From Oscillospiraceae bacterium (GTDB taxonomy: Bacteria > Bacillota > Clostridia > Oscillospirales > Oscillospiraceae), in NCBI GenBank assembly GCA_910575815.1, contig CAJTFN010000009.1, forward strand, positions 62,001 to 126,000: a stretch of 64,000 nt of DNA, written 5' to 3'. The position numbers and the translations under genes were made by a program. The notes beneath the pieces were generated by a model. The model saw only the letters and a list, made by a program, of their open reading frames with translations, searched no databases and was not told where the DNA came from. Below are positions 8,497-17,922 of this stretch, piece after piece. Numbering within the stretch: position 1 is the first letter of the stretch; every line of letters starts with the position of its first letter.

Positions 8497-9394
8497 TATT
8501 TGGAAATCCATCATGCGTCCAAAGGCTGAGCCCTATCAGTTCCCCAAGGCGGAGGAGCTGGTTCTGGAGAAGGAACCGGAGGCCGCCCCGCCGCCGCCCT
8601 CTCCCCCGCCGGGGGAGGAGGCGGAAGCGCCGGCGCTGGACGTTCGGATCGAGGCGGAGGAGGCGGAGCTTCCTCCCGAGCCGGAACCGGAGCCGGATCC
8701 GGTGAGCTTCGCCCAGATTCAGGCGGAGCAGATTCTGGAGGACGCCCGCCGCCGGGCGGAGGAGATTTTGGACCAGGCCCGGCTGGAGGCCGAGCTGAAG
8801 GCCCAGGAGCTCTTTGAGTCCTCCCGCCAGAGCGGGCTGGAGGCCGGCCGGGCCGAGGGCTTGGCCCAGGGCGCCGCCCAGGCCCTTCAGGAGGGCCAGC
8901 GGGCCCAGGAGCGGCAGGCCGCCGCCCTGGCCGCCGAGTTTGAGGTTTTCCTGGAACAGGCCGGAACCCGGCTGGACCAGCAGATGGACGACAACGTGGA
9001 GGAGCTGCGGGACCTGGCCATCGCCATCGCGGAAAAGGTGGTGTGCGTCAGCCTCAAGAGCAGCAGCGAGGTCATCTGCCGGATGATTCAAACCGCCATC
9101 GACAAGCGGAAACGGCGGGAGTGGGCCCATATTTACATAGCGGAATGTGACGCGAAGCACCTTGTTCGGGTGCCCGCGTCACTGATGACGGCGCTGTCGG
9201 CCCTTTCGGACCGGGTGCGCATTATCCCCATGGCGGACGACGAGGCGGGCACCTGCATCATCGAGACCCCGGATGAGATTGTGGACGCCAGCGCCGCCAC
9301 CCAGATGAACAACATTCGAACCCTGCTGTCCGACGCCGGACCCGTGGAGGATGGCATCAGCTTTAACAACCTGAATTTCAACGGCGGCGTGTAG
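8489..9394 (+). CDS. fliH: Flagellar export regulator FliH
   Basis: 301 residues. The N-terminal third is acidic and Pro/Glu-rich. A long Ala/Glu/Arg coiled coil follows (about 70-150), with an imperfect small-residue periodic stretch (GLEAGRAEGLAQGAAQ), then a globular C-terminal domain of the FliH/YscL/V-ATPase E-subunit type. FliH binds the FliI ATPase and tethers it to the switch. TTG 8489 is chosen because GGAAAGGA sits eight bases upstream and the start overlaps fliG; ATG 8513 is the alternative. Position between fliG and fliI is canonical. Confidence 0.9.
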   Translation: MPSIWKSIMRPKAEPYQFPKAEELVLEKEPEAAPPPPSPPPGEEAEAPALDVRIEAEEAELPPEPEPEPDPVSFAQIQAEQILEDARRRAEEILDQARLEAELKAQELFESSRQSGLEAGRAEGLAQGAAQALQEGQRAQERQAAALAAEFEVFLEQAGTRLDQQMDDNVEELRDLAIAIAEKVVCVSLKSSSEVICRMIQTAIDKRKRREWAHIYIAECDAKHLVRVPASLMTALSALSDRVRIIPMADDEAGTCIIETPDEIVDASAATQMNNIRTLLSDAGPVEDGISFNNLNFNGGV

Positions 9395-9410
9395 CCCCAA
9401 AGGAGACGCT

Positions 9411-10712
9411 ATGTTCCGGCAAATGATCCGTCAGGTCTACAACGCGGAGACCTACAGCCTGACCGGGAAAATTGAGAATATAGTCGGAATGTCCATTGAG
9501 GCCAGCGGCGGCCGGGCGGCCGTGGGCGACATCTGCCGGATTTACAACGGCGACTCCGGCGGCCAGGTCACCGCCGAGGTGGTGGGCTTCAAGAACGACC
9601 ACATCCTGCTGATGCCCTATTCCGACATGGCGGGCATCTCGGCGGGAAATTTCGTCCGGAACACCGGACGGCAGCTGACGCTGCGGGTGGGTGAGTTCCT
9701 TCGGGGACGCATCATCAACGCCATGGGCCAGCCCATTGACGGCAAGCCGCCTTTCGAGGGCGGCGACGCCTACTGCGTCGGCGGTTCTTACATCAATCCC
9801 CTTCGCCGCCCCCCGATCCGGGAGCGGATGGAGTTTGGAGTAAAGGCCATCGATGGCATGATTACCATCGGAAAGGGCCAGCGCATTGGCATCTTCGCGG
9901 GCTCCGGCGTGGGAAAGTCCACACTGATGGGCATGATCGCGAAGAACGTCAAGGCGGATATCAACGTCATCGCCCTGGTGGGCGAACGAGGCCGGGAGGT
10001 TCTGGAATTTGTCCAGAAGGACCTGGGCGAGGAGGGCATGCGCCGCTCAGTGCTGGTGGTGGCCACCAGCGACCAGCCCGCCATGCTGCGGATGAAATGC
10101 CCCAGCGTGGCCACGGGCATCGCGGAGTATTTCCGGGACCAGGGGTACGATGTCCTTCTTATGATGGACTCCCTGACCCGATTCGCCATGGCCCAGCGGG
10201 AAATCGGCCTGGCCATCGGCGAGCCGCCGGTGAGCCGGGGCTACACCCCCTCCATGTACGCGGAAATGCCCAAGCTTCTGGAGCGCAGCGGCAATTTCGA
10301 CAAGGGCTCCATCACCGGCGTGTACACCGTGCTGGTGGAGGGCGACGACACCAACGAACCCATCGCCGATACCGTCCGGGGCATCCTGGACGGGCACATT
10401 GTTCTCTCCCGGCAGCTGGCCAACAGCAACCATTACCCGGCCATCGACGTATCCGCCAGCATCTCCCGTCTGATGGTGGAGATCGTCAGCCCGGAGCACC
10501 GGCAGCTGGCCTCCCGCCTCCGGGATATCCTCAGCACCTACGAGAAGAATCAGGACCTGGTGGCCATCGGCGCTTACAAGCCGGGGACCAACCGGAATCT
10601 GGACTATGCCCTCAGCAAAATCGACGCGGTAAACGGCTTTTTGACCCAGGACATCAACGAGTCCTTCGGCTATGAGCAGTGCATTGAGAAGCTCAAGCAT
10701 ATACTGAACTAA
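9411..10712 (+). CDS. fliI: Flagellar export ATPase FliI
   Basis: 433 residues of the rotary-ATPase beta-subunit family. Walker A AGSGVGKST at 163-171 and the Walker B region VLLMMDSLTRFAMAQRE near 245-260 are intact, followed by the EPPVSRGYTPSM stretch typical of FliI/YscN. It hydrolyses ATP to prepare substrates and chaperones for the FlhA/FlhB gate. Starts at ATG 9411 behind AAAGGAGACG. It sits between fliH (its regulator) and fliJ (its stalk), as expected. Confidence 0.97.
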   Translation: MFRQMIRQVYNAETYSLTGKIENIVGMSIEASGGRAAVGDICRIYNGDSGGQVTAEVVGFKNDHILLMPYSDMAGISAGNFVRNTGRQLTLRVGEFLRGRIINAMGQPIDGKPPFEGGDAYCVGGSYINPLRRPPIRERMEFGVKAIDGMITIGKGQRIGIFAGSGVGKSTLMGMIAKNVKADINVIALVGERGREVLEFVQKDLGEEGMRRSVLVVATSDQPAMLRMKCPSVATGIAEYFRDQGYDVLLMMDSLTRFAMAQREIGLAIGEPPVSRGYTPSMYAEMPKLLERSGNFDKGSITGVYTVLVEGDDTNEPIADTVRGILDGHIVLSRQLANSNHYPAIDVSASISRLMVEIVSPEHRQLASRLRDILSTYEKNQDLVAIGAYKPGTNRNLDYALSKIDAVNGFLTQDINESFGYEQCIEKLKHILN

Positions 10713-10735
10713 CTGAACCAAAGGAGAACCGCTCT

Positions 10736-11188
10736 GTGAAGAAGTTCAAGTTCGCTCTGGATACCGTTCTTTCTTATAAACAGCAGGTTCTGGGGGTGCT
10801 CCAGGGGGAGCACGCCGAGGCCGTGGCCCGGGTTCGGGCCCAGGAGGAGCTGCTGGAAAAGCTCTGGCGGGAATACCGGGACTGCAACGAGGATTACCGG
10901 GACCGGGCGATGGAAGGCATGCCCGTTACGGAAGCGCTGATGTACCAAAGCGCCCTCCGGGCCGCCGAGCAGGAGATTCAGCGGGAGACCAAGCACCTGG
11001 AGGAGCTGGAGGCCGAGGCGGAAAAGCGGCGGGAGGCCATGGTGGAGGCCAAGAAGGAGACCTCCTCCATTGAAAAACTCCGGGAAAAGAAGTTGGACGC
11101 CTATCACAAGGCCGAGGCCAAAAGCGAGGAGCTCTTCATCGAGGAGTTCGTCAGCTCCGCCCGGTCCAACGCCGCGGCCAGCGCGTAA
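10736..11188 (+). CDS. fliJ: Flagellar export stalk protein FliJ
   Basis: 150 residues, almost wholly helical and charged, with N-terminal KKFKFALDTVLSYKQQ matching the FliJ family. The two-stranded coiled coil acts as the gamma-like stalk in the FliI hexamer and handles empty chaperones. GTG start at 10736 with AAAGGAG upstream. Length and position after fliI agree with the family. Confidence 0.92.
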   Translation: MKKFKFALDTVLSYKQQVLGVLQGEHAEAVARVRAQEELLEKLWREYRDCNEDYRDRAMEGMPVTEALMYQSALRAAEQEIQRETKHLEELEAEAEKRREAMVEAKKETSSIEKLREKKLDAYHKAEAKSEELFIEEFVSSARSNAAASA

Positions 11189-11274
11189 GCGCCGGCAGAA
11201 AAAGCAAGGTCCCATCCGGCGCATAAAACCGCCGTTTGGAATATAATTTCAGATGAGGAGGTGAAAGAAGGATT

Positions 11275-12420
11275 ATGGAACAGCTTTACAACGCGATGGT
11301 AAACTATATGCAGATGCCCCAGGAGCGCCCGGCCGTGAAGGGCGGCAGCGCCGACAAGGACGGCTTCCAGAAGCTGCTGGAGCAGAAGCAGAGCGCCGAG
11401 ACGCCCGCTGCCCCCCGGCAGGAGCGTCCCGAGAACAGCACCCAGACCCGCGACACTCAGGAGACCCAGAAGCCCCAGGGTTCTCAGGAAACCCAGGAGA
11501 GCCCGGCCGCGCCCATGAGCGAGAAGGAACTGGAGGAGCGGATGTCCCTGGCCGCCATGGCCATGCTGAACAACCCCCTGGTGGCCGAGATCGTCGAGGA
11601 GACCCCCCAGATTTTGACGGACCCCAGCTGGGAGGACGGCCTGGTACCCGTGGGCTATGACGACAACGAGGAGCTTGGCATCCGAGTGGTGCATTGGGCC
11701 CGGCCCCTGGAGGACGGCGGACAGAACCCCGAGGACATGAACGCCGTGGCTTCCCAGTGGATTGAGGCCGAGAACGAGGCGGACGCCGCCCCGGAAACCC
11801 AGATGGAGGTTCCGGAGACGGAGCTGAACAGCGAGGCTCCGGAGATGGAAATCAAGGTGGAGACCGGCAAGGCCGAAACCCAGGACGCGGAGACCTCGGA
11901 CGACGGCGAGAATCCCGAGCTTCAGGACGCCGAGATGGAACGGCCCGTCTTTGAGGACGTCAAGGCGGCTCCCGTGAAGGTGGGCGACGCGCCGGCGGCG
12001 GAGAAGACCGAGAAGCCCATGGAAACCCAGATCGGCGACCGGCTGGCCCAGGCCCTGCAGGACGGGGAGACCCAGGTGGAAATTCAGCTGAACCCCGAGA
12101 ACCTGGGCAAGGTGAAGGTCGAGATGCTCTGGAGCAAGGACGGCGGCTTGGTGGTCCAGCTTCACGCGGAAAACCGGGACACTCAGTCTTTGCTTTCCAA
12201 GAACCTCTCCGGCTTGGAGAATCTGCTCAGCCGGGAAACGCAGCAGGAAGTCCGGGTGGAAGTCCCCCGCCAGGAGGAGAGCCAGCGTCAGGACCTCTAT
12301 GAGCAGCAGCAACATCAGCAGCGGCAGCAGCAGCAGGAACGGCGCCAGAGCCGTCACACCGACAGCGAGGCCTTCATGCAGCAGCTCCGCCTGGGACTCA
12401 TCCCCATGGATGAGAACTAA
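11275..12420 (+). CDS. fliK: Flagellar hook-length control protein FliK
   Basis: 381 residues. The first two thirds are disordered, acidic and rich in Gln, Glu and Pro with repeated ETQ-type words, as in FliK rulers. The C-terminal domain (about 255-340) carries the family core VEIQLNPENLGKVKVEM. The last 40 residues are Gln/Arg-rich (QQQHQQRQQQQERRQ). FliK measures hook length and, through FlhB, switches export to filament substrates. Starts at ATG 11275 after GAGGAGGTGAAAG. Followed directly by flgD. Confidence 0.93.
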   Translation: MEQLYNAMVNYMQMPQERPAVKGGSADKDGFQKLLEQKQSAETPAAPRQERPENSTQTRDTQETQKPQGSQETQESPAAPMSEKELEERMSLAAMAMLNNPLVAEIVEETPQILTDPSWEDGLVPVGYDDNEELGIRVVHWARPLEDGGQNPEDMNAVASQWIEAENEADAAPETQMEVPETELNSEAPEMEIKVETGKAETQDAETSDDGENPELQDAEMERPVFEDVKAAPVKVGDAPAAEKTEKPMETQIGDRLAQALQDGETQVEIQLNPENLGKVKVEMLWSKDGGLVVQLHAENRDTQSLLSKNLSGLENLLSRETQQEVRVEVPRQEESQRQDLYEQQQHQQRQQQQERRQSRHTDSEAFMQQLRLGLIPMDEN

Positions 12421-12440
12421 GGAGAGAAAGGAGTGAACCA

Positions 12441-13055
12441 ATGAGCGATTTCATGCAGGACGTTGGTAATATCTACGGTGACCATAAGGTTGGCGATTAT
12501 ACGATCAACGTCAGCAAAAAGGGCAGCAACATGGACCTGGATATGACGGATTTCATCACCTTGATGATTACCCAGATGACAAACCAGGGCATTGACGACA
12601 CCATGGATACCTCGGAGATGCTGAACCAGATGGTCCAGATGCAGATGATTCAGTCCATGGTCAACATGACCGACGCCACCACGATGAACTACGCCGCCTC
12701 CTTGGTGGGCAAGGAAGTCACCGTGGGCAAGTACAACGGCACGGAGCTGGAAGAGCTGGTGGGCACCGTCACCGCCACCGGCACCAAGGACGGACAGCAC
12801 ATCATTTTCATCAACGATGAGTATTACTACCTCAACGAGATCATGGCCGTAGGCCGTTTGCCCAAGCCCAAGGACGAAGAGGACGGGGAAGGCGACGGTG
12901 AGGGCGAGGATGGCACCGGCGACGTGACCCAGAAACCCGACGACACCCAGAAACCGGACGGAGACCAGAAGCCCGACGGAGTGAACCCCGGCGGCGGCAC
13001 CGAAGGCTCCAACAACGGCACGGGAGACGGCACAACCCAGGATACCAACGGCTGA
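12441..13055 (+). CDS. flgD: Hook-capping protein FlgD with acidic repeat tail
   Basis: 204 residues. The N-terminus has the FlgD pattern (DFITLMITQMTNQGIDDTMDTSEML, cut short here in words; residues about 35-60, then MVQMQMIQSMVNM), and a SLVGKEVTVG core domain follows. From about residue 146 the protein runs into a tail of Asp, Glu, Gly and Pro with near-repeats of QKPDD/DQKPDG and ends GDGTTQDTNG. FlgD caps the growing hook and is later shed. The tail looks like an exposed spacer and is not part of the usual domain set. Confidence 0.92.
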   Translation: MSDFMQDVGNIYGDHKVGDYTINVSKKGSNMDLDMTDFITLMITQMTNQGIDDTMDTSEMLNQMVQMQMIQSMVNMTDATTMNYAASLVGKEVTVGKYNGTELEELVGTVTATGTKDGQHIIFINDEYYYLNEIMAVGRLPKPKDEEDGEGDGEGEDGTGDVTQKPDDTQKPDGDQKPDGVNPGGGTEGSNNGTGDGTTQDTNG

Positions 13056-13066
13056 GGTGATGGTTC

Positions 13067-13435
13067 ATGATTGAACGCGTAGCCAGACAAGTACAAACGC
13101 AACCGATACCGGACGCAGGGAAGCGAACGGCAGCTGGCGGTTTTGCCGCCGCCTTGCAGCAGGAGCTGGCAAGGGCCGGACAGGATGTCCAATTTTCGAA
13201 GCACGCCCGTGACCGGGCCGAGGAACGGGGCATTGAGATCACCCCCAGTCTCATCGACCAGATTAAGGGCAGTATGGTACGCGCTCAGGCCAAGGGCGCC
13301 ACAAACATCCTGGCGATGGACACCGAGAAGGCCTTCATTATCAACGTCCCCCATGGCAGAGTGATTACCGCCATTACACAGGACGAGATGAAGGACAGCG
13401 TTTTTACCAACATCGACGGCGCCGTGTTCCTGTAA
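13067..13435 (+). CDS. Conserved flagellar operon protein, TIGR02530-like
   Basis: 122 residues. The C-terminal 85 residues match what I recall of the small flagellar operon family TIGR02530: VQFSKHARDRAEERGIEI, then ATNILAMDTEKAFIINV and GRVITAIT. These proteins lie between flgD and flgE in many Firmicutes and have no settled function. The N-terminal part is a weakly conserved polar stretch. Starts at ATG 13067 just after flgD. No signal peptide is seen. Confidence 0.85.
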   Translation: MIERVARQVQTQPIPDAGKRTAAGGFAAALQQELARAGQDVQFSKHARDRAEERGIEITPSLIDQIKGSMVRAQAKGATNILAMDTEKAFIINVPHGRVITAITQDEMKDSVFTNIDGAVFL

Positions 13436-13474
13436 CAGCTTTTACAGAGGGCAGGACCGGTTTTCGGAGGCCTT

Positions 13475-13500
13475 TGGTCCCCGTCCGACTGACGGGGCCA
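13475..13500 (+). repeat. Intercistronic hairpin before flgE
   Basis: CCCCGTC/GACGGGG, extended by TGG/CCA with one bulged T, loop CGACT region; no T-run. Together with the hairpin at 14860-14888 it brackets flgE. Confidence 0.55.
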
Positions 13501-13537
13501 GGCGGCGCCAAGAATCGAAAGGAGTTTAACATTCCCT

Positions 13538-14836
13538 ATGACCGGATCAATGTACGCATCCATTGCGGGCCTGAAGGCCCACATGCAAAAGCTTTCCGTC
13601 ATCGGCAACAATGTGGCCAACGTGAACACCAACGCTTATAAAAAGCAGAGAACCGTGTTCCGTGACAGCATTTACAGCATGTACTCCAGCGGCTCCAACG
13701 GCAGCGAGGTTGTGGGTGGCCTGAACCCCTCTCAGCTGGGTTACGGTTCCCTGGTGGCCAGCATCGACCTGGATATGTCCACCTCCAGCTACAACCCCGG
13801 CAACCCCATGGACTGCGCCATCGTGGGCGACGGCTTCTTCATGGTGGGCACCAAGGACCAGCAGAGCGTCATCGACCCCACCAATCCCAACAGCTTCAAG
13901 AGCCTTATGCTCACCCGGGTGGGCGACTTCTACTTCGCCGCCGACGGCTATCTGGTGGATGGCCAGGGCAACACGGTCTACGGTTTTTTGACCACCGGCA
14001 CAGATAAGGAAGGCAAGCCCATCGTCAGCGACCAGCTGGTGCCCATCCGGCTGCCCCGGCTGAAGCAGGTGCTGAAGGACCCCAACGGAAACATTGTGGA
14101 AAATCCCGACGCCGCCGGACACGGCGACAAGCAGCCCTGGGCGGACGCCGAGCACACGAAGCTGAACGAGGGCTATGAGTGGAGCTACGAGGTCAAGTAC
14201 CCGGTGGACAAAACAACCGGCGAAAACAACTCCGCCAGCTATATTCCCCTTCGGGATTACAATCCGCTGATCGACGAAGCCACTGAGAACAACGGCGGCA
14301 ACAACAATGTTGACGGCACAGAAGAGCCCGCGGATACCGACAACCCCCTGGCTTATGCCATCTTGGACAGCATCACCATCGACAAGAAGACCGGCTGCAT
14401 CACCGGCACCACCAAGCAGGGCGGCATCAATGTCACCGTGGGTTACCTGGGCATGGCCACGGTGGCCAACCCCAACGGCGTCAGCCACATGGGCCAGAGC
14501 TACTACCAGTGCGGCGCCGGCGCCGGCGACATGCGCGTTTCCATGCTGGGCGGCGTGGAGACGGAGCTGGGTCTCAGTTACGTGAACGGAAGCCTCTATC
14601 AGACCACCGGCGAGGACGGCACCCCCGACGAGGACGCCGAGGAGCTGCCGGAGCTGTCCCGGATTGCCAGCTCGGGCAACGTCAAGCTGATGACCGGCTT
14701 CCTGGAGTCCCCCAACGTGGACCTGGCCACCGAGATTTCCGAGCTGATTACCACCCAGCGCGGCTACCAGGCCAACACCCGCATCATCACCGTGACCGAC
14801 TCTATGCTGGAAGAGCTGGTCAACATGAAGCGCTGA
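13538..14836 (+). CDS. flgE: Flagellar hook protein FlgE
   Basis: 432 residues. N-terminal hook/rod signature (YASIAGLKAHMQKLSVIGNN, then VANVNTNAYK) and C-terminal counterpart (ISELITTQRGYQANTRIITV). A variable domain fills the middle. FlgE polymerises into the universal joint between rod and filament. Start ATG 13538 behind AAAGGAGTTT. The gene is flanked by strong RNA hairpins, in keeping with the hook being the most abundant product of the operon. Confidence 0.96.
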   Translation: MTGSMYASIAGLKAHMQKLSVIGNNVANVNTNAYKKQRTVFRDSIYSMYSSGSNGSEVVGGLNPSQLGYGSLVASIDLDMSTSSYNPGNPMDCAIVGDGFFMVGTKDQQSVIDPTNPNSFKSLMLTRVGDFYFAADGYLVDGQGNTVYGFLTTGTDKEGKPIVSDQLVPIRLPRLKQVLKDPNGNIVENPDAAGHGDKQPWADAEHTKLNEGYEWSYEVKYPVDKTTGENNSASYIPLRDYNPLIDEATENNGGNNNVDGTEEPADTDNPLAYAILDSITIDKKTGCITGTTKQGGINVTVGYLGMATVANPNGVSHMGQSYYQCGAGAGDMRVSMLGGVETELGLSYVNGSLYQTTGEDGTPDEDAEELPELSRIASSGNVKLMTGFLESPNVDLATEISELITTQRGYQANTRIITVTDSMLEELVNMKR

Positions 14837-14859
14837 TGAGCTTCTAATTCAAAACGGCT

Positions 14860-14888
14860 GCCCGCCGGGGCCGGACACCCCGGCGGGC
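14860..14888 (+). repeat. Intercistronic hairpin after flgE
   Basis: Perfect 11-bp GC stem GCCCGCCGGGG/CCCCGGCGGGC with a 7-base loop. There is no T-run directly after it (TTTTT comes 15 bases later, just before the next ATG). It probably stabilises or separates the flgE message; partial termination is possible. Confidence 0.6.
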
Positions 14889-14906
14889 CGTGAAAGGGCG
14901 GTTTTT

Positions 14907-15122
14907 ATGATTCTTTTGACAAAGAGAAATCACGACAAGTTTCTTTTGAACCACTTGCAGATTGAGCACATCGAGTGCATCCCCGAGTCCAAGATCACCA
15001 TGATGAACCACGATTACTATCTGGTTCGCGAGAGTGTGGAAGAGATCATTCATAAAATCGCAGAGTACAACGCCAAGGTTCAGGACATTTACCGCGAGAT
15101 CGTGGTATCGGACAAGCGTTGA
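14907..15122 (+). CDS. swrD: FlbD/SwrD family flagellar protein
   Basis: 71 residues, matching the small FlbD family (SwrD in Bacillus, needed for full motor power and swarming). Typical features are the N-terminal LTKRNHDKFLLN and the VRESVEEIIHKI stretch. It lies between flgE and motA, the standard place. Start ATG 14907; the Shine-Dalgarno is weak (AAAGGGCGG). Confidence 0.9.
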   Translation: MILLTKRNHDKFLLNHLQIEHIECIPESKITMMNHDYYLVRESVEEIIHKIAEYNAKVQDIYREIVVSDKR

Positions 15123-15187
15123 TCGAATATAGATAAAATTCACAGGCCGGGGTCCTTCGTCCGGCTGAGGGAGCGAGGCATTTCTAA

Positions 15188-16039
15188 ATGAATATAAACT
15201 ATATCGTTGGCATTGTCGGCGCGTTTGGCGTGTTTTTGCTGGGCTGCGTCATGGGCATCAACATCGGCCCCAAAGCGGCGGGAAAGCCCCCGATTACGTT
15301 CGAACTGGCCAACCTCTGGAACTTCTTCGACGCGGCGTCTATTTTCATCACCATCGGCTGTACGCTTTTCATCGTGGTGGCCAGCTTCCCGGGGCACATG
15401 CTCAAGAACATTCCGAAGCATTTCAAGATTATTCTCAACAACAAAATGTTTGACCCTAAGGGGTACATTGACCAGCTGGTGGAGCTGGCCCAGATTGCCC
15501 GGAAGAACGGCCTTTTGTCCCTGGAGGAGAAGGCCAACGAGCAGACGGACCCCTTCTTCAAGCAGGCCATCATGCTCATCGTGGACGCCAACGACCAGGA
15601 TAAGGTCCGGGGCATCCTGGAAAACGACATCGAGTGCATGTCCGCCCGGCACGAGGACGCCGCGGCGCTGTATGACAAGGCATCCAGCGTGGCCCCGGCC
15701 TTCGGCATGGTGGGTACGCTGGTGGGCCTGATCAACATGCTGATGTCCATGAACCTCAGCGGCGACGGCGGAGCCGACTCCCTGGGTACCAGCATGGGCA
15801 CCGCCATGATCACCACCCTTTACGGGTGCTTGCTGGCCCACGTGGTTTTTGGCCCTGTGGCCCAGCTTCTCCGGGGGCGGGACAGCGAGGAGGTTCTCTG
15901 CAAGCAGATTATCGTGGAGGGCGTCATGGCCATCCAGGCCGGCGAGAACCCCAAGTCCCTCCGGGAGCGGCTCCTGACCTACATGTCTCAGAAGCAGCGT
16001 GAGATGGGCGGCGAGGGCGCCGGCGAGGCGAAGGGATGA
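15188..16039 (+). CDS. motA: Flagellar stator protein MotA
   Basis: 283 residues with four membrane helices (two N-terminal, two at about 170-215) and the large cytoplasmic loop between helices 2 and 3 that carries the charged torque residues. The third helix region shows the conserved PAFGMVGTLVGLINML with its proline. MotA and MotB form the ion-driven stator against FliG. The very short gap to motB agrees with co-translation. Ion type (proton or sodium) is not decided here. Confidence 0.96.
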   Translation: MNINYIVGIVGAFGVFLLGCVMGINIGPKAAGKPPITFELANLWNFFDAASIFITIGCTLFIVVASFPGHMLKNIPKHFKIILNNKMFDPKGYIDQLVELAQIARKNGLLSLEEKANEQTDPFFKQAIMLIVDANDQDKVRGILENDIECMSARHEDAAALYDKASSVAPAFGMVGTLVGLINMLMSMNLSGDGGADSLGTSMGTAMITTLYGCLLAHVVFGPVAQLLRGRDSEEVLCKQIIVEGVMAIQAGENPKSLRERLLTYMSQKQREMGGEGAGEAKG

Positions 16040-16071
16040 TTCCTTTGGTTCGAAAGGAAAGGTGAGCGGCA

Positions 16072-16854
16072 ATGGCGATTAAAAAGAAAAAGAGTGGTGG
16101 CGGCGGCGCGAACTGGATGGATACTTACGGCGACATGGTGACGCTGCTGCTGTGCTTCTTCGTGCTGCTGTATTCCATGTCCACCATCAGCGAGGACAAC
16201 TGGAAGGCCATCGTCCAGAGCTTCAATCCCACGGCGGTGGAGGAAACCCGGGCCACCGCCGGGGCGGACGGCCCCAACGCCGACGAGACCGGCGACAGCG
16301 GAAACCTGGAGGAGCGCCAGGAGGAGATCGAGCAGGACATGGAGAGCCTCCTCCAGGCCATTCAGGACTTTGTCCAGCAGCGGAATCTCCAGGATGCCAT
16401 CACCGTCAGCAAGGACGGCGGCAAGGTCTTCATCACCTTCAGCCAGTCCGTCTTTTTTGAGGGAGACAGTCCGGTGATCCTAAAAGAGGCGTATCCCATT
16501 CTGGACGGCGTCAGCGACATGCTCAGCAACGTCTCGGGCTCCATCGATGAGATCCGCGTCCAGGGCCACACGGCCCGGGCCCGCAGCGGCGGCAACAGCA
16601 TCAAGACGGACCGGACTTTGGCCAGCCAGCGGGCCACCAACGTGGTCGTCTATCTCCAGGAGAACGGGTGCACCGTGGACCCGGCCCGGCTGGTCAGCGA
16701 AGGCTTCGGTGAGTGGCGCCCCATCGCGCCCAACGACACCGACGAGAACCGGGCGAAGAACCGCCGGGTGGAAATGATTATCAGCGGACGGGACCTGGAG
16801 GCGGAGCTCAACGGCCAGGGCGCGATCCAGCAGTATTATATCGCGGAATCTTAA
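16072..16854 (+). CDS. motB: Flagellar stator protein MotB
   Basis: 260 residues. One membrane helix at about 22-42 in TYGDMVTLLLCFFVLLYSMS, whose Asp is the ion-carrying residue. After a periplasmic-type linker comes an OmpA-like peptidoglycan-binding domain (RVQGHTARARS, TLASQRATNVVVYL, AKNRRVEMIISG). It anchors the stator in the wall. A basic N-terminus (KKKKSGGGG) stays inside. In many relatives fliL follows here; in this window the next gene is fliM. Confidence 0.96.
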   Translation: MAIKKKKSGGGGANWMDTYGDMVTLLLCFFVLLYSMSTISEDNWKAIVQSFNPTAVEETRATAGADGPNADETGDSGNLEERQEEIEQDMESLLQAIQDFVQQRNLQDAITVSKDGGKVFITFSQSVFFEGDSPVILKEAYPILDGVSDMLSNVSGSIDEIRVQGHTARARSGGNSIKTDRTLASQRATNVVVYLQENGCTVDPARLVSEGFGEWRPIAPNDTDENRAKNRRVEMIISGRDLEAELNGQGAIQQYYIAES

Positions 16855-16912
16855 ACGGCCTTCCGCCGCCCAGGCGGAGAGCCGATTCCAATGCAGAGTA
16901 GGGGGGGATGAT

Positions 16913-17917
16913 ATGGCAGACGTATTATCGCAAGCTCAAATTGATGCTTTGCTGAACGCGGTTCGAAGCGGAGACAAGGATTTGGAGCAATCCAATCAGA
17001 ACCAGGAAAAGAAGTATCAAAAATACGACTTCAGCAGTCCCCGTAAATTCACCAAAGACCGCATTAAAATGCTGAACGGCATTTTTGACAACTATTCCCG
17101 GGTGATCGGCTCCCGGATGAACGCCCGGTTTCGCTCCAACTGCGAAATCACCGTGGAGAGCATCGAGGAACAACGGTATTACGAATTTTCCAATGCCTTG
17201 ACAGAGGGCGACGTTCTGGGTATGATCAATGTGGATTTGAAGGGGCAGACCCAAGAGACTCCGGCTATGCTCTATATCTCCACAACAACGTCACTGAGTA
17301 TGATGGACCGCATGTTGGGCGGTGAGGGCATGGTGGACGATTCGCTGGAGTCCGATTACAGCTACACGGACCTGGAGTTGCGGCTCTATGAAGATCTGGC
17401 CGACGACATCGTGAAGATGATGGACCGAAGCTGGGAGAATTACGCCCCCGTCCATTTCCAATACAGCCGCACCGAGGTGAACCCCACGCTGAACCAGGTG
17501 ATCGGCCTGGATGAGACGGTGGTGATTGTGGACCTGAAGCTCTTGTTTCCCAATCTCTCGGGCCGGATGAGCATCTGCCTGCCGGGAGAGGTTTTGACCA
17601 ACGTTTTCGCGGAGATCAGCCGGGAGAGTCCCATGCGCCGGACCAGTACCGAGGACAAGTCGGAGGAGATTTTCGACAAGCTGCGGGATTCTCAATTGGA
17701 GATCATCGCGGAGCTGGCCAGCACGCAGCTGTCCCTCAGCGATATCTATCACTTGAATGTGGGCGATGTCATCGACTTGGGCCAGTCCAAGGAAGCCCCC
17801 ATTTACCTGGAAATCGGCGGTTATCACTGGTTTACCGGAAAGATGGGTACCCATAAGAAAAATATGGCTGTGAAAATAGATGAAGTATGCTATCAGCTTG
17901 AGCAAAGGAGCGAGTAG
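16913..17917 (+). CDS. fliM: Motor switch protein FliM
   Basis: 334 residues. N-terminal CheY-P docking peptide VLSQAQIDALLNAV, then the CheC-like middle domain (RIKMLNGIFDNYSRV, ISTTTSLSMMDRMLGG) and a SpoA domain at the C-terminus (DIYHLNVGDVIDLGQSKE). FliM forms the C-ring wall and transmits CheY-P binding to FliG. Start ATG 16913 after a G-rich ribosome site. Ends five bases before fliY. Confidence 0.97.
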   Translation: MADVLSQAQIDALLNAVRSGDKDLEQSNQNQEKKYQKYDFSSPRKFTKDRIKMLNGIFDNYSRVIGSRMNARFRSNCEITVESIEEQRYYEFSNALTEGDVLGMINVDLKGQTQETPAMLYISTTTSLSMMDRMLGGEGMVDDSLESDYSYTDLELRLYEDLADDIVKMMDRSWENYAPVHFQYSRTEVNPTLNQVIGLDETVVIVDLKLLFPNLSGRMSICLPGEVLTNVFAEISRESPMRRTSTEDKSEEIFDKLRDSQLEIIAELASTQLSLSDIYHLNVGDVIDLGQSKEAPIYLEIGGYHWFTGKMGTHKKNMAVKIDEVCYQLEQRSE

Positions 17918-17922
17918 ACGGA

